A DNA stretch of 31,578 nucleotides, from assembly GCA_050252075.1 (NCBI GenBank), contig JBFWLP010000033.1, positions 1 through 31,578 of the forward strand, given 5' to 3'. Below are positions 1 through 6,829 of the stretch, piece by piece. Each line of letters opens with the position of its first letter. Positions within the stretch are counted from its first letter, which is position 1. The position numbers and the translations under genes were made by a program. Under the pieces are notes generated by a model that was given only the letters and a program-made list of their open reading frames with translations, did no database searches and had not been told where the DNA came from. This DNA is from JAAYGT01 sp050252075 (GTDB taxonomy: Bacteria > Pseudomonadota > Gammaproteobacteria > Burkholderiales > Burkholderiaceae_B).

Positions 1-249
1 CCAAGATGCATCTTTGACCAGGAACGCCATAGTCATAGGAGGTATTCCATTCGGCAAAGCACCATGCGATACCGTCAGTTTTCCACCTGCCTTATCCACC
101 TTTTTGACGATGCCATCAATCAGGGCAGATTGAGTGGCGTCCATGTGCATTCCACCGTGGCTGCCATGATCATCATGGCCAGATGCTGCCATACCAATAG
201 CGGGCCCCAGCAGAGCAACGGCAACAAACGGAACAATCATCTTTTTCAT
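1..249 (-). CDS. CusF-like periplasmic copper-binding protein (3' end outside window)
   Basis: The first 83 codons of a gene that runs off the left edge. It begins with a signal peptide (MKKMIVPFVAVALLGP, then a small-residue cleavage region), followed by a His/Met-rich stretch with HDDHGSHGGMHM. A domain like the CusF_Ec family comes next: LTVSHGALP aligns with the CusF His strand, and PPMTMAF matches the CusF PEMTMRF motif that supplies two Met ligands for Cu(I)/Ag(I). CusF proteins carry Cu(I) in the periplasm to efflux pumps. The Trp that caps the metal in E. coli CusF (NWPEMTM) appears to be Ile here (GIPPMTM). An AGGAG Shine-Dalgarno lies 6 nt before the ATG. The gene follows the DUF411 gene by 21 nt in the same direction, so the two are probably cotranscribed. 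The family call is good; the partner pump is unknown. Confidence 0.85.
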   Translation of the reverse strand, partial: MKKMIVPFVAVALLGPAIGMAASGHDDHGSHGGMHMDATQSALIDGIVKKVDKAGGKLTVSHGALPNGIPPMTMAFLVKDASW

Positions 250-270
250 GTCAATCTCCTAATTATGAAC

Positions 271-717
271 TCAGTGCTTGGCAAAAACCTTGTAGCTACC
301 GTCAGGCATGACGAGTAGGGTGTCATACGGCTGCGGGTGATTAGTCTCCATACCCGGAGAGCCTTGGGGCATCCCGGGGACAGCAAGGCCGATGGCTTTT
401 GGCTTTTCTTTAAGAAGGCGCTGAACATCTGCAGCAGGAACATGGCCCTCAATGGCATAGCCGCCAACTTTGGCGGTATGACAGGAGCCAAATTTTTCGG
501 GCATTCCGGTTGCCTTGCGTGCAGCAGGAACGTCGGTCACATTCTGGGTTGTTACATCGAAACCTGCCTTACGCATGTGTTCAACCCACTCCTTGCAGCA
601 ACCGCAGTAAGGACTCTTGAAGACTTCAACATGAGTAGCGGCTTGCGCGTAAGCAGCACCGGAAGCCGCTACAGCGGCGACCATTAGCAACTGCCGAAAT
701 GTCATTTGTAGGGTCAT
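271..717 (-). CDS. DUF411 (CopG-like) periplasmic copper-resistance protein
   Basis: A 148-aa protein with an N-terminal signal peptide (hydrophobic residues about 10-24, AYAQA cleavage region). The mature part is a DUF411 domain with a thioredoxin-like start, EVFKSPYCGCCKEW. Cys38, Cys40 and Cys41 plus the Cys79-His80 pair in FGSCHT are the conserved metal-binding set. Members called CopG bind a Cys-bridged copper cluster and act in periplasmic copper tolerance; that is family knowledge. The first Met is preferred because AGGAG lies 10 nt before it, while the next Met (residue 5) has no ribosome site. It lies just before the CusF-like gene. A palindromic operator at 786-803 sits about 70 bp upstream of its start, which suggests control by the neighbouring CopR. 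Confidence 0.88.
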   Translation of the reverse strand: MTLQMTFRQLLMVAAVAASGAAYAQAATHVEVFKSPYCGCCKEWVEHMRKAGFDVTTQNVTDVPAARKATGMPEKFGSCHTAKVGGYAIEGHVPAADVQRLLKEKPKAIGLAVPGMPQGSPGMETNHPQPYDTLLVMPDGSYKVFAKH

Positions 718-785
718 AACTGTCTAGCTCCTGCGTTGTAAGTCCCCAGTTTGAGGACTCGTCCCCTACAGTTTGCTGACTCGCA

Positions 786-803
786 GATTACATTTTTGTA
801 ATC
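786..803. promoter_or_regulatory. Putative CopR operator in front of the DUF411-cusF genes
   Basis: Perfect inverted repeat GATTACA-N4-TGTAATC with a T-only centre. It overlaps the last two bases of the cytochrome c gene and lies 69 bp upstream of the DUF411 start. The same palindrome occurs at 1496-1513 next to copR. On the minus strand both copies are followed after 5 nt by GTCAG (776-780 and 1486-1490), as if the operator and -35 region form one module. TTACA/TGTAA-type boxes are known for CopR-like regulators. Binding here is inferred. Confidence 0.7.
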
Positions 804-1428
804 AATGGTTATGTACGTGGCCTGGACTGTGTTCATTTACCGAATGGTGGCTGGGACCACTACTGGCACCATGGGCATCCGGAATTCCAGAATGAGAATG
901 GCCGTTGCTGGCACTCACCAGTTGCTGGTAACTATCGGTAGATTGCGTGGGGAGGACATTCAGGAAAGCAACCAAATCCCAAATAGCTGCATCATCCATC
1001 CCTCCTTTTGCCCAGGCAGGCATGCCGGAGGCCTTGATGCCATGTTTGATGATCCAGAAGTCCCGGGCGTCAGAACTCGGGTCATGGGCGTTTTCTCGCA
1101 CTACCGATAGATTGGGCGGAGTGGGATATAGCCCTTGGCGGATTTCGCTATTTCCAGCACTGGGGGATAGATGGCAGTCGACGCACATGGCCTCGTAATT
1201 CCCTGCACCACGGCGGACTCGTTCAGGAGAGCCTAGATCCGCAGGAACATCTACTCCTTTAACCTCTCGGCTAATGGAACGCTCTCTTGCATAAGTGATG
1301 AGAGATGTCACTAACTCAGAATGGGGCTCATCCGCGGCAAAGGAGGGAAACCCCATGCTGATGGATGCTCCGACCACGCTTACAAATACTGCAGCTACGC
1401 CTACGACGGTAAGAAAGGGCTTTTGCAT
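802..1428 (-). CDS. Periplasmic c-type cytochrome with His-rich C-terminal tail
   Basis: A 208-aa protein read from the ATG at 1428 (MQKPFLTVV). It has a signal peptide to about residue 32, one haem c site CVDCH (Cys82, Cys85, His86) and a likely axial Met136 in SGMPAW, so it is a class I monohaem cytochrome c. After about residue 168 comes a tail with some ten His residues, ending HVHNH, which could bind metal. The frame is open up to an ATG at 1476. That ATG lies only 19 bp from the operator at 1496-1513, leaving no room for a promoter, and it would put polar residues in front of the signal peptide. Neither start has a good Shine-Dalgarno, so the start is only probable. The gene is divergent from copRS and ends at the operator of the DUF411 gene. 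The tail and context suggest a copper-induced electron carrier or metal buffer; this is inference. Confidence 0.82.
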   Translation of the reverse strand: MQKPFLTVVGVAAVFVSVVGASISMGFPSFAADEPHSELVTSLITYARERSISREVKGVDVPADLGSPERVRRGAGNYEAMCVDCHLSPSAGNSEIRQGLYPTPPNLSVVRENAHDPSSDARDFWIIKHGIKASGMPAWAKGGMDDAAIWDLVAFLNVLPTQSTDSYQQLVSASNGHSHSGIPDAHGASSGPSHHSVNEHSPGHVHNH

Positions 1429-1495
1429 TGGAATGCAGTTATTTAGGAGTAGCCAGGATTCTGGTAGATGCCGCATAACGAGGGACTGACATCAA

Positions 1496-1513
1496 CATTA
1501 CATTTATGTAATG
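1496..1513. promoter_or_regulatory. Putative CopR operator between cytochrome c and copRS
   Basis: Perfect inverted repeat CATTACA-N4-TGTAATG in the divergent intergenic region. Leftward, GTCAG at 1486-1490 and TTATGC near 1475 could be promoter elements for the cytochrome gene. Rightward, TGCTTT (1518-1523) and CACAAT (1541-1546) are spaced 17 bp and could serve copRS. Both -35 hexamers are poor, as expected when an OmpR-family activator binds just upstream. The hexamer choice is tentative; the palindrome is plain. Confidence 0.7.
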
Positions 1514-1574
1514 CGGATGCTTTCTGGGTGATTTCAGCCTCACAATGCGCCTATTCGACCTTCAGGAGAGTGAT

Positions 1575-2252
1575 GTGAAGATACTGGTCGTAGAAGACGA
1601 ACCCAAAACAGGTGACTATCTGCATAAGGGGCTCTCAGAAGCCGGGTTTGTAGTTGACCTAGCTCGGGATGGGTTCGATGGACTACATCTGGCCCTAACT
1701 GAAGCCTATGACTTGGCCATTCTCGACGTAATGCTTCCCGGTATTGATGGATGGCAGGTATTGCAAGGAATCCGTAAGGCCGGCAAGGAAATCCCCGTAC
1801 TTTTCCTTACTGCTCGCGACTCGGTGGATGACCGGGTCAAAGGCCTAGAACTGGGGGCGGATGATTACCTCGTAAAACCCTTCGCTTTTGCAGAACTGCT
1901 CGCTAGAGTTAGAACGCTTTTGCGCCGTGGTACAAAGGCCCGCGAGGATGATGTTTTGCGAATTGCAGATCTGGAACTGGATCTTCGCCGGCGTCGGGTC
2001 ACTCGTGGAGGGAGAAAGATCGACCTGACATCCAAGGAATTTTCCTTACTGGAACTTTTGCTACGCCGACGTGGCGAGGTGCTGCCCCGATCCCTCATCG
2101 CATCCCAGGTCTGGGATATGAATTTCGACAGCGACACCAATATTATTGAGGTCGCCATTCGTCGCTTGCGGTCCAAAGTGGACGACGGATTCGAGCTAAA
2201 GCTGATCCGGACAGCACGAGGCATGGGGTATGTGCTGGAGGATGGGGAATGA
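1575..2252 (+). CDS. copR: CopR/CusR-type heavy-metal response regulator
   Basis: OmpR-family response regulator of 225 aa. The receiver domain starts (V/M)KILVVEDE, has the phospho-acceptor Asp51 in LAILDVMLPG and Lys in DDYLVKPFAF. The C-terminal winged-helix DNA-binding domain ends with IRTARGMGYVLE. I chose the GTG at 1575 because AGGAG lies 6 nt before it and because this subfamily starts at this MKILVVEDE motif. The in-frame ATG at 1545 would add ten residues and overlaps likely promoter DNA. copS overlaps its end by ATGA, so the two are translationally coupled. It probably senses periplasmic copper through CopS and binds the palindromes at 786-803 and 1496-1513. CusR and IrlR are close relatives, so the exact name is less sure than the family. 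Confidence 0.9.
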   Translation: MKILVVEDEPKTGDYLHKGLSEAGFVVDLARDGFDGLHLALTEAYDLAILDVMLPGIDGWQVLQGIRKAGKEIPVLFLTARDSVDDRVKGLELGADDYLVKPFAFAELLARVRTLLRRGTKAREDDVLRIADLELDLRRRRVTRGGRKIDLTSKEFSLLELLLRRRGEVLPRSLIASQVWDMNFDSDTNIIEVAIRRLRSKVDDGFELKLIRTARGMGYVLEDGE

Positions 2253-3616
2253 AGCCCTTAGGCAAGAAGTCTATAACGCTTCGGCTAACACTGCTTTTTA
2301 CTGTTGTTTCCGCCCTGGTGCTGACTACACTTGGGCTAGCGGTAGGTGCTCTGGTTGAGCGCCACTTTGAAGAAATGGACACAGAACTTTTGGTGGGGAA
2401 GTTCGAGCTCGTCAGCCATGCTCTATGGGAACACAGTCAGAGTGCCTTGAGTGACCGACTGGACGCAGCACTGGTTGGACATCACGGACTGGCAGTAGCT
2501 ATCTGGGATGCTTCCGGCAAGCCGATTTATTCCCATGGCAGTGTTGATTTCCCATCGATCATGAAGGCGCCAGGCACTGACCTTAGAACTCACCCTAAGC
2601 TCTGGCGAAATGAAGATGGGCAGCTTTTCCGAGGCATATCCGGCACTGTTACCGGAGGTGCCATCGTTGCAGTCTCCACTGAATTGCAAGTCCATGAACA
2701 TTTCATGCACTCTTTCAATAAGACGTTCTGGGGCTTAGTCGCCTTGGCCGCGATAGCTAGTGGTCTATTCGGCTGGCTGGCTGCCAGAGGGGGGCTTTCC
2801 CCCTTACGGGAAATATGCCGCGATACTGCGGGGATTACGGCCGACCACTTAGACCGCCGGCTGACTGCAGAAGACTTCCCCATCGAACTTGCGGAAGTAG
2901 CTAGGACGCTAAATGAAATGCTCGGTCGCCTTGAGGCGTCCTTCCGTCGACTCTCCGAATTTTCCTCTGACCTTGCACACGAGTTGCGCACACCAGTTAG
3001 TAACCTCCTTACCCAGACACAAGTCACACTATCGAAAACTCGCACTGCCGAGGAATATCGAGAGGTATTGGTATCGAACTCCGAAGAATTCGAGCGGCTT
3101 TCCCGAACCATCGCAGATATGTTGTTTCTGGCTAAAGCTGAAAACGATCTAGTCGTGCCGGAACTTGGGCTGCTGAACTTGCGTGAGGAAACCGATGACT
3201 TACTGGAGTTTTATGAAGCTCTGGCAGATGAAAGGGGCGTAACCCTATCCATCAAAGGAGAGGCTTCCGTAGCAGGTGATAGGTTGATGCTCCGGCGAGC
3301 TATTGGCAACTTGCTATCCAATGCTTTCCGACACACCCCTAGGAGTGGCGTCATTGCCGTGTTGCTAACAAACGTCGATGGAATGGCAACTATCAGCATT
3401 AGCAATACAGGCCAAACTATCTCTCCGGAGCATCTTCCTCGGTTATTTGACCGCTTTTATCGGGCCGATCCGTCAAGGCAACGGGACTCCGAAGGAGCCG
3501 GCTTAGGCCTCGCTATTACGCGATCTATCCTGCGCGCCCACGGAGGCAATGCGACGGTGCGCTCTGAGGATGGATTGACAACCTTTGAACTACGGCTGCC
3601 GTCTATTCAGCAGTAA
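2249..3616 (+). CDS. copS: CopS/CusS-type heavy-metal sensor histidine kinase
   Basis: A 455-aa inner-membrane kinase. Membrane segments lie at about residues 9-35 and 160-180, with a periplasmic sensor region of about 120 residues between them. A HAMP region (LSPLREI onward), the dimerisation/phospho-acceptor box DLAHELRTP with His244, the N box (GNLLSNAFRHT, about 353-363) and the G box GAGLGLAI (about 416-423) follow. The length is usual for the heavy-metal kinase family (CusS, CopS, IrlS). Its ATG overlaps the copR stop. It would phosphorylate CopR when periplasmic copper or silver is high. The gene ends 15 bp before the convergent copZ. The ligand is inferred from the copper genes around it. 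Confidence 0.9.
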   Translation: MKPLGKKSITLRLTLLFTVVSALVLTTLGLAVGALVERHFEEMDTELLVGKFELVSHALWEHSQSALSDRLDAALVGHHGLAVAIWDASGKPIYSHGSVDFPSIMKAPGTDLRTHPKLWRNEDGQLFRGISGTVTGGAIVAVSTELQVHEHFMHSFNKTFWGLVALAAIASGLFGWLAARGGLSPLREICRDTAGITADHLDRRLTAEDFPIELAEVARTLNEMLGRLEASFRRLSEFSSDLAHELRTPVSNLLTQTQVTLSKTRTAEEYREVLVSNSEEFERLSRTIADMLFLAKAENDLVVPELGLLNLREETDDLLEFYEALADERGVTLSIKGEASVAGDRLMLRRAIGNLLSNAFRHTPRSGVIAVLLTNVDGMATISISNTGQTISPEHLPRLFDRFYRADPSRQRDSEGAGLGLAITRSILRAHGGNATVRSEDGLTTFELRLPSIQQ

Positions 3617-3631
3617 GCAGCCTGCCACTAC

Positions 3632-3841
3632 TTAAGCATTCTCGACCCTGAGGGGCATATAGCCAGCTTCAGAAATTGCACCTTCCACCTCTTCAACACT
3701 AACGCTTACTGATTCAATAGATATCAGATGCTGTTCCAGAGTGATTGTGATCTTGGCATGTTTGTCCAGATCCCGAAGCGCCTGGGTGAGCTTACTGACG
3801 CAATGGCCACAGGTCATGTCATCAACTTTGAAGGTAATCAC
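3632..3841 (-). CDS. copZ: CopZ-like copper chaperone (HMA domain)
   Basis: A single 69-aa heavy-metal-associated domain with the Cu(I) motif MTCGHC (Cys11, Cys14) and the usual ferredoxin-like length. It starts with GTG at 3841; GGAG lies 6 nt before it. Such chaperones carry Cu(I) in the cytoplasm to a P1B ATPase, here probably the divergent CopA. A CueR-type promoter (3880-3910) reads toward it with a short leader. It faces copS tail to tail. It could also be named CupP or CopP; the role as a small cytoplasmic copper carrier is secure. Confidence 0.88.
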   Translation of the reverse strand: MITFKVDDMTCGHCVSKLTQALRDLDKHAKITITLEQHLISIESVSVSVEEVEGAISEAGYMPLRVENA

Positions 3842-3879
3842 GGTTTTCTCCTTTCATTTTTTGGGAAGTTACCCTGACC

Positions 3880-3910
3880 ACTTTCTTCCTTCCTACAGGG
3901 GGAAGGTCAA
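3880..3910 (-). promoter_or_regulatory. CueR-type promoter of copZ
   Basis: On the minus strand TTGACC (3910-3905) begins a MerR-type promoter. The dyad CCTTCC-N7-GGAAGG (3906-3888) fills an over-long spacer of about 19 bp before a weak -10 near 3885-3880. The dyad matches the CCTTCC/GGAAGG box of E. coli CueR at copA. A start near 3873 gives a leader of about 30 nt with the ribosome site of copZ. Confidence 0.8.
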
Positions 3911-3960
3911 CACCGTGATGTCGCTATTTGGATGAAGTCGATTTTTTTTAGTTTGAACCG

Positions 3961-3991
3961 TTGACCTTCCCACCATGGAAATCTTCAGCAT
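3961..3991 (+). promoter_or_regulatory. CueR-type promoter of copA
   Basis: TTGACCTTCC (3961-3970) repeats the -35/left arm of the copZ promoter. The right arm is degenerate (GGAAATC, 3977-3983), and CAGCAT (3986-3991) would be the -10 at a 19-bp spacing. Strength may differ from the perfect copZ box. Because this element covers the ATG at 3975, that ATG cannot be the copA start if the promoter is used. Confidence 0.65.
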
Positions 3992-4019
3992 AGGCGCTAT
4001 AACGCTTCTGGAGAGTTCC

Positions 4020-6239
4020 ATGTCTGCCTTTACTTCAACTATTCGCACTACGAACCACACCCTTTTAGTCGACGGGATGAGTTGTGCCTCCTGTGTCGCC
4101 CGGGTGGAGAAAGCCCTTTTAAAGGTGCCTGGAGTGCAAGAGGCTTCAATAAATTTGGCCTCTGAAAAGGCGACGGTGATCACGTTGCCCGACGTATCGT
4201 TTGCCACGCTTGCCGCAGCCATTGGGAAAGCCGGGTATGCCGCCAGCCCCGAGACAGCTGGAGAAGTTCCCGCTGTGAAGCGACGTTTTCCGGAATGGTG
4301 GCCGGTCGCAGTTAGTATCGTCCTTACACTTCCGCTACTTGCACCGATGCTGCTTGAGCTCCTGGGGAAGGAATGGATGTTGGATGGCTGGTGGCAACTT
4401 GCCTTGGCAACCCCCGTTCAGTTCTGGCTGGGCTTACGGTTTTACCGGGCCGGGTGGAAGGCAGTTCGGGCCCGTGCCGGCAATATGGACCTATTGGTGG
4501 CCCTGGGAACTTCTGCTGCCTATGGCTTATCGGTGTATCTGCTTTGGAGAAATGCAGATACCAGAATGCCCCATCTTTATTTTGAGGCATCTGCGGCTGT
4601 CATCACTTTGGTGCTTCTGGGGAAATGGCTGGAAGCACGAGCCAAGCGACAAACTACCGACGCTATAAGGTCCCTTAACGCACTTCGCCCAACGGTGGCT
4701 CGCGTCCTGATAGAAGGGCAGGAAGTCTCTATTCCTGTCCAGCAAGTTGCAATCGGAGACAAGGTGGTGGTACGGCCAGGAGAGCGGATCCCAGTGGATG
4801 GGACTGTCATCAATGGACAAAGCCACGTCGATGAAGCTCTGATTACCGGAGAAAGCCTCCCTAACGCGAAGGCTCCTGGTGATCAGGTGACAGGCGGATC
4901 GGTGAATGGTGAAGGATTAATGGTTCTGCGAACCATCGCCATCGGTACAGAAACCACTCTAGCCCGCATCATCCGGATGGTGGAATCTGCGCAAGCAGCC
5001 AAAGCTCCGATTCAGCGTATCGTTGATCGAATCAGCGCTGTCTTCGTACCAGTAGTCCTTTCCATCGCCATACTGACATTTATCGTTTGGGTGCTACTCC
5101 TGGCGGACTGGGAGGTCGCATTGATCAATGCGGTAACAGTCTTAGTGATTGCCTGTCCATGCGCCCTTGGCCTTGCCACCCCTACCTCAATAATGGCGGG
5201 TACCGGTGTGGCGGCCCGACATGGCATCCTGATCAAAGACGCTGAAGCACTCGAAATTGCCCACTCGGTGACAGCCGTTGCTTTTGATAAGACGGGAACA
5301 TTGACGGAGGGAAAGCCAATGCTGGTCGCTGTCGAGGCTGTTGAAGGCATGGACAAGAACAACATCCTTCAGTTGTCGGCTGCGCTGCAAAAGACCAGTG
5401 ACCACCCCTTGGCCCATGCTGTCCTGGAAATGGCCAAATCACAACGACTAGCAGTACCCGACACGGTGAATGCCAAAGCCCTTCCTGGACGTGGAGTGCA
5501 AGGAGTAGTTGGTGGGGAAATCCTGATGCTGGGTAGCACCCGACTAATGTTGGAGTCTGGAACAGCCCCCGCTCGACTACTGGAACGTGCGGCTGCCCTT
5601 GAAAAGCAAGGGCGAACTATCTCCTGGCTACTTCGTAGCCGCGGAAATGAAACAGAGACATTGGGCCTTCTAGCTTTTGGTGATGCTGTGAAAGGTGCTT
5701 CTTACCAAGCGGTGGCCAACTTGCATAAGCTAGGCATCAAAACAGTGATGTTGACTGGGGATAATCAGGGAAGCGCCAACGCCGTTGCCGAGAATCTGGG
5801 TATTGATGAAGTCTGGGCTGGATTGTTGCCAGAGGATAAGGCCTCAATCATTCAGGACCTCCGTGACCGTGGATACGTTGTGGCAATGGTTGGAGATGGA
5901 CTGAACGATGCTCCCAGTTTGGTCGCCGCTGATGTTGGGCTCAGCATGTCCACTGGGACCGATGTGGCGATGCAGGCAGCCGGAATCACCTTAATGCGAG
6001 GAGACCCCCGCCTGGTTGCCGATTCTCTCGATGTTTCTCGCCGCACTTACGGAAAAATCAAACAGGGTCTTTTTTGGGCTTTTGCTTACAACATCCTCGG
6101 TATTCCCCTCGCAGCTGCCGGAATGCTAAGTCCTGTTGTTGCAGGGGCAGCGATGGCATTCAGTAGTGTTAGCGTAGTAATGAATGCGCTATTACTTCGC
6201 CGCTGGCGTAGCGCCAGTGATATCAGACATCCTGATTGA
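4020..6239 (+). CDS. copA: Cu(I)-exporting P1B-1 ATPase CopA
   Basis: A 739-aa ATPase that pumps Cu(I) from cytoplasm to periplasm. One N-terminal HMA domain has GMSCASC (Cys22, Cys25). Next come membrane helices, the actuator loop TGES (about 276-279), the transport motif ACPCALG (Cys379, Cys381), the phosphorylation site DKTGTLT (Asp423), the nucleotide-site HP (about 462-463) and the hinge GDGLNDA. The last helices carry YN and MAFSSVSVVMN, the Cu(I)-type signature. The start at 4020 has GGAG 6 nt upstream. The in-frame ATG at 3975 lies inside the CueR-type promoter and is rejected. cueR follows 19 bp downstream in the same direction, so copA and its likely regulator form one unit. Confidence 0.95.
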   Translation: MSAFTSTIRTTNHTLLVDGMSCASCVARVEKALLKVPGVQEASINLASEKATVITLPDVSFATLAAAIGKAGYAASPETAGEVPAVKRRFPEWWPVAVSIVLTLPLLAPMLLELLGKEWMLDGWWQLALATPVQFWLGLRFYRAGWKAVRARAGNMDLLVALGTSAAYGLSVYLLWRNADTRMPHLYFEASAAVITLVLLGKWLEARAKRQTTDAIRSLNALRPTVARVLIEGQEVSIPVQQVAIGDKVVVRPGERIPVDGTVINGQSHVDEALITGESLPNAKAPGDQVTGGSVNGEGLMVLRTIAIGTETTLARIIRMVESAQAAKAPIQRIVDRISAVFVPVVLSIAILTFIVWVLLLADWEVALINAVTVLVIACPCALGLATPTSIMAGTGVAARHGILIKDAEALEIAHSVTAVAFDKTGTLTEGKPMLVAVEAVEGMDKNNILQLSAALQKTSDHPLAHAVLEMAKSQRLAVPDTVNAKALPGRGVQGVVGGEILMLGSTRLMLESGTAPARLLERAAALEKQGRTISWLLRSRGNETETLGLLAFGDAVKGASYQAVANLHKLGIKTVMLTGDNQGSANAVAENLGIDEVWAGLLPEDKASIIQDLRDRGYVVAMVGDGLNDAPSLVAADVGLSMSTGTDVAMQAAGITLMRGDPRLVADSLDVSRRTYGKIKQGLFWAFAYNILGIPLAAAGMLSPVVAGAAMAFSSVSVVMNALLLRRWRSASDIRHPD

Positions 6240-6258
6240 ATCTAGCCAGGGAGCTAAA

Positions 6259-6687
6259 ATGAATATTGGAGAGGTAGCAAAGGCCGCCGGCATCTCGACC
6301 AAGATGATTCGTCATTATGAGAGTGTAGGGTTGTTGCCACCGGCCAGTAGGACTGCGGCGGGCTACCGCCAATACGGATTAGCTGACATCCGGACCCTGC
6401 AGTTTATTCGTCGATCTCGAGATCTCGGATTCTCCATTGATGAAATTCGGAATTTGCTAAGTCTTTGGCAGAACCGAGACCGTACCAGCCGCGAGGTAAA
6501 AGCCCTGGCCAAGGAGCATCTAGACGAGCTCGAAAATAAGCTCCAAGAGCTTCTTGCAATGAAAAAGGCGCTCCAGCATCTAGTCAGTTGTTGCCAAGGA
6601 AATCACCGGCCCGATTGCCCCATCCTGGAAGAACTGGCTGGCGATAGTAACCATCTTTCCATGACGGGTCTTAGTCTATCGCCGTAG
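6259..6687 (+). CDS. cueR: CueR-type copper-responsive MerR regulator
   Basis: A 142-aa MerR-family activator read from the ATG at 6259 (GGGAG 5 nt upstream). The N-terminal winged helix is MNIGEVAKAAGISTKMIRHY, followed by the long dimer helix. Key residues match E. coli CueR in number: Ser77, found in sensors of +1 metal ions, and the Cu(I) ligands Cys112 and Cys120 in the CQGNHRPDC loop. It would twist the CCTTCC/GGAAGG promoters of copA and copZ when cytoplasmic Cu(I) rises. The frame is open further upstream into the end of copA, but that part has no ribosome site and would add 25 residues not seen in the family. Confidence 0.93.
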   Translation: MNIGEVAKAAGISTKMIRHYESVGLLPPASRTAAGYRQYGLADIRTLQFIRRSRDLGFSIDEIRNLLSLWQNRDRTSREVKALAKEHLDELENKLQELLAMKKALQHLVSCCQGNHRPDCPILEELAGDSNHLSMTGLSLSP

Positions 6688-6829
6688 CTTCAGAACGATT
6701 GAGGGAAATGCGCTGAGCCAAGGAATTGGTCAAATGCATGGAACTACGCCTAGGTAATTAGGGGAATGAGGCGTTCTGATTGCCTTTTGTACTAGCAAAA
6801 GTAATTCCGCCCTTTCATAATGCTTCGTC

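Noticed and set aside
3975..4019. ATG at 3975 as the copA start
   Set aside because: It lies within the CueR-type promoter (3961-3991); 4020 has a proper ribosome site.
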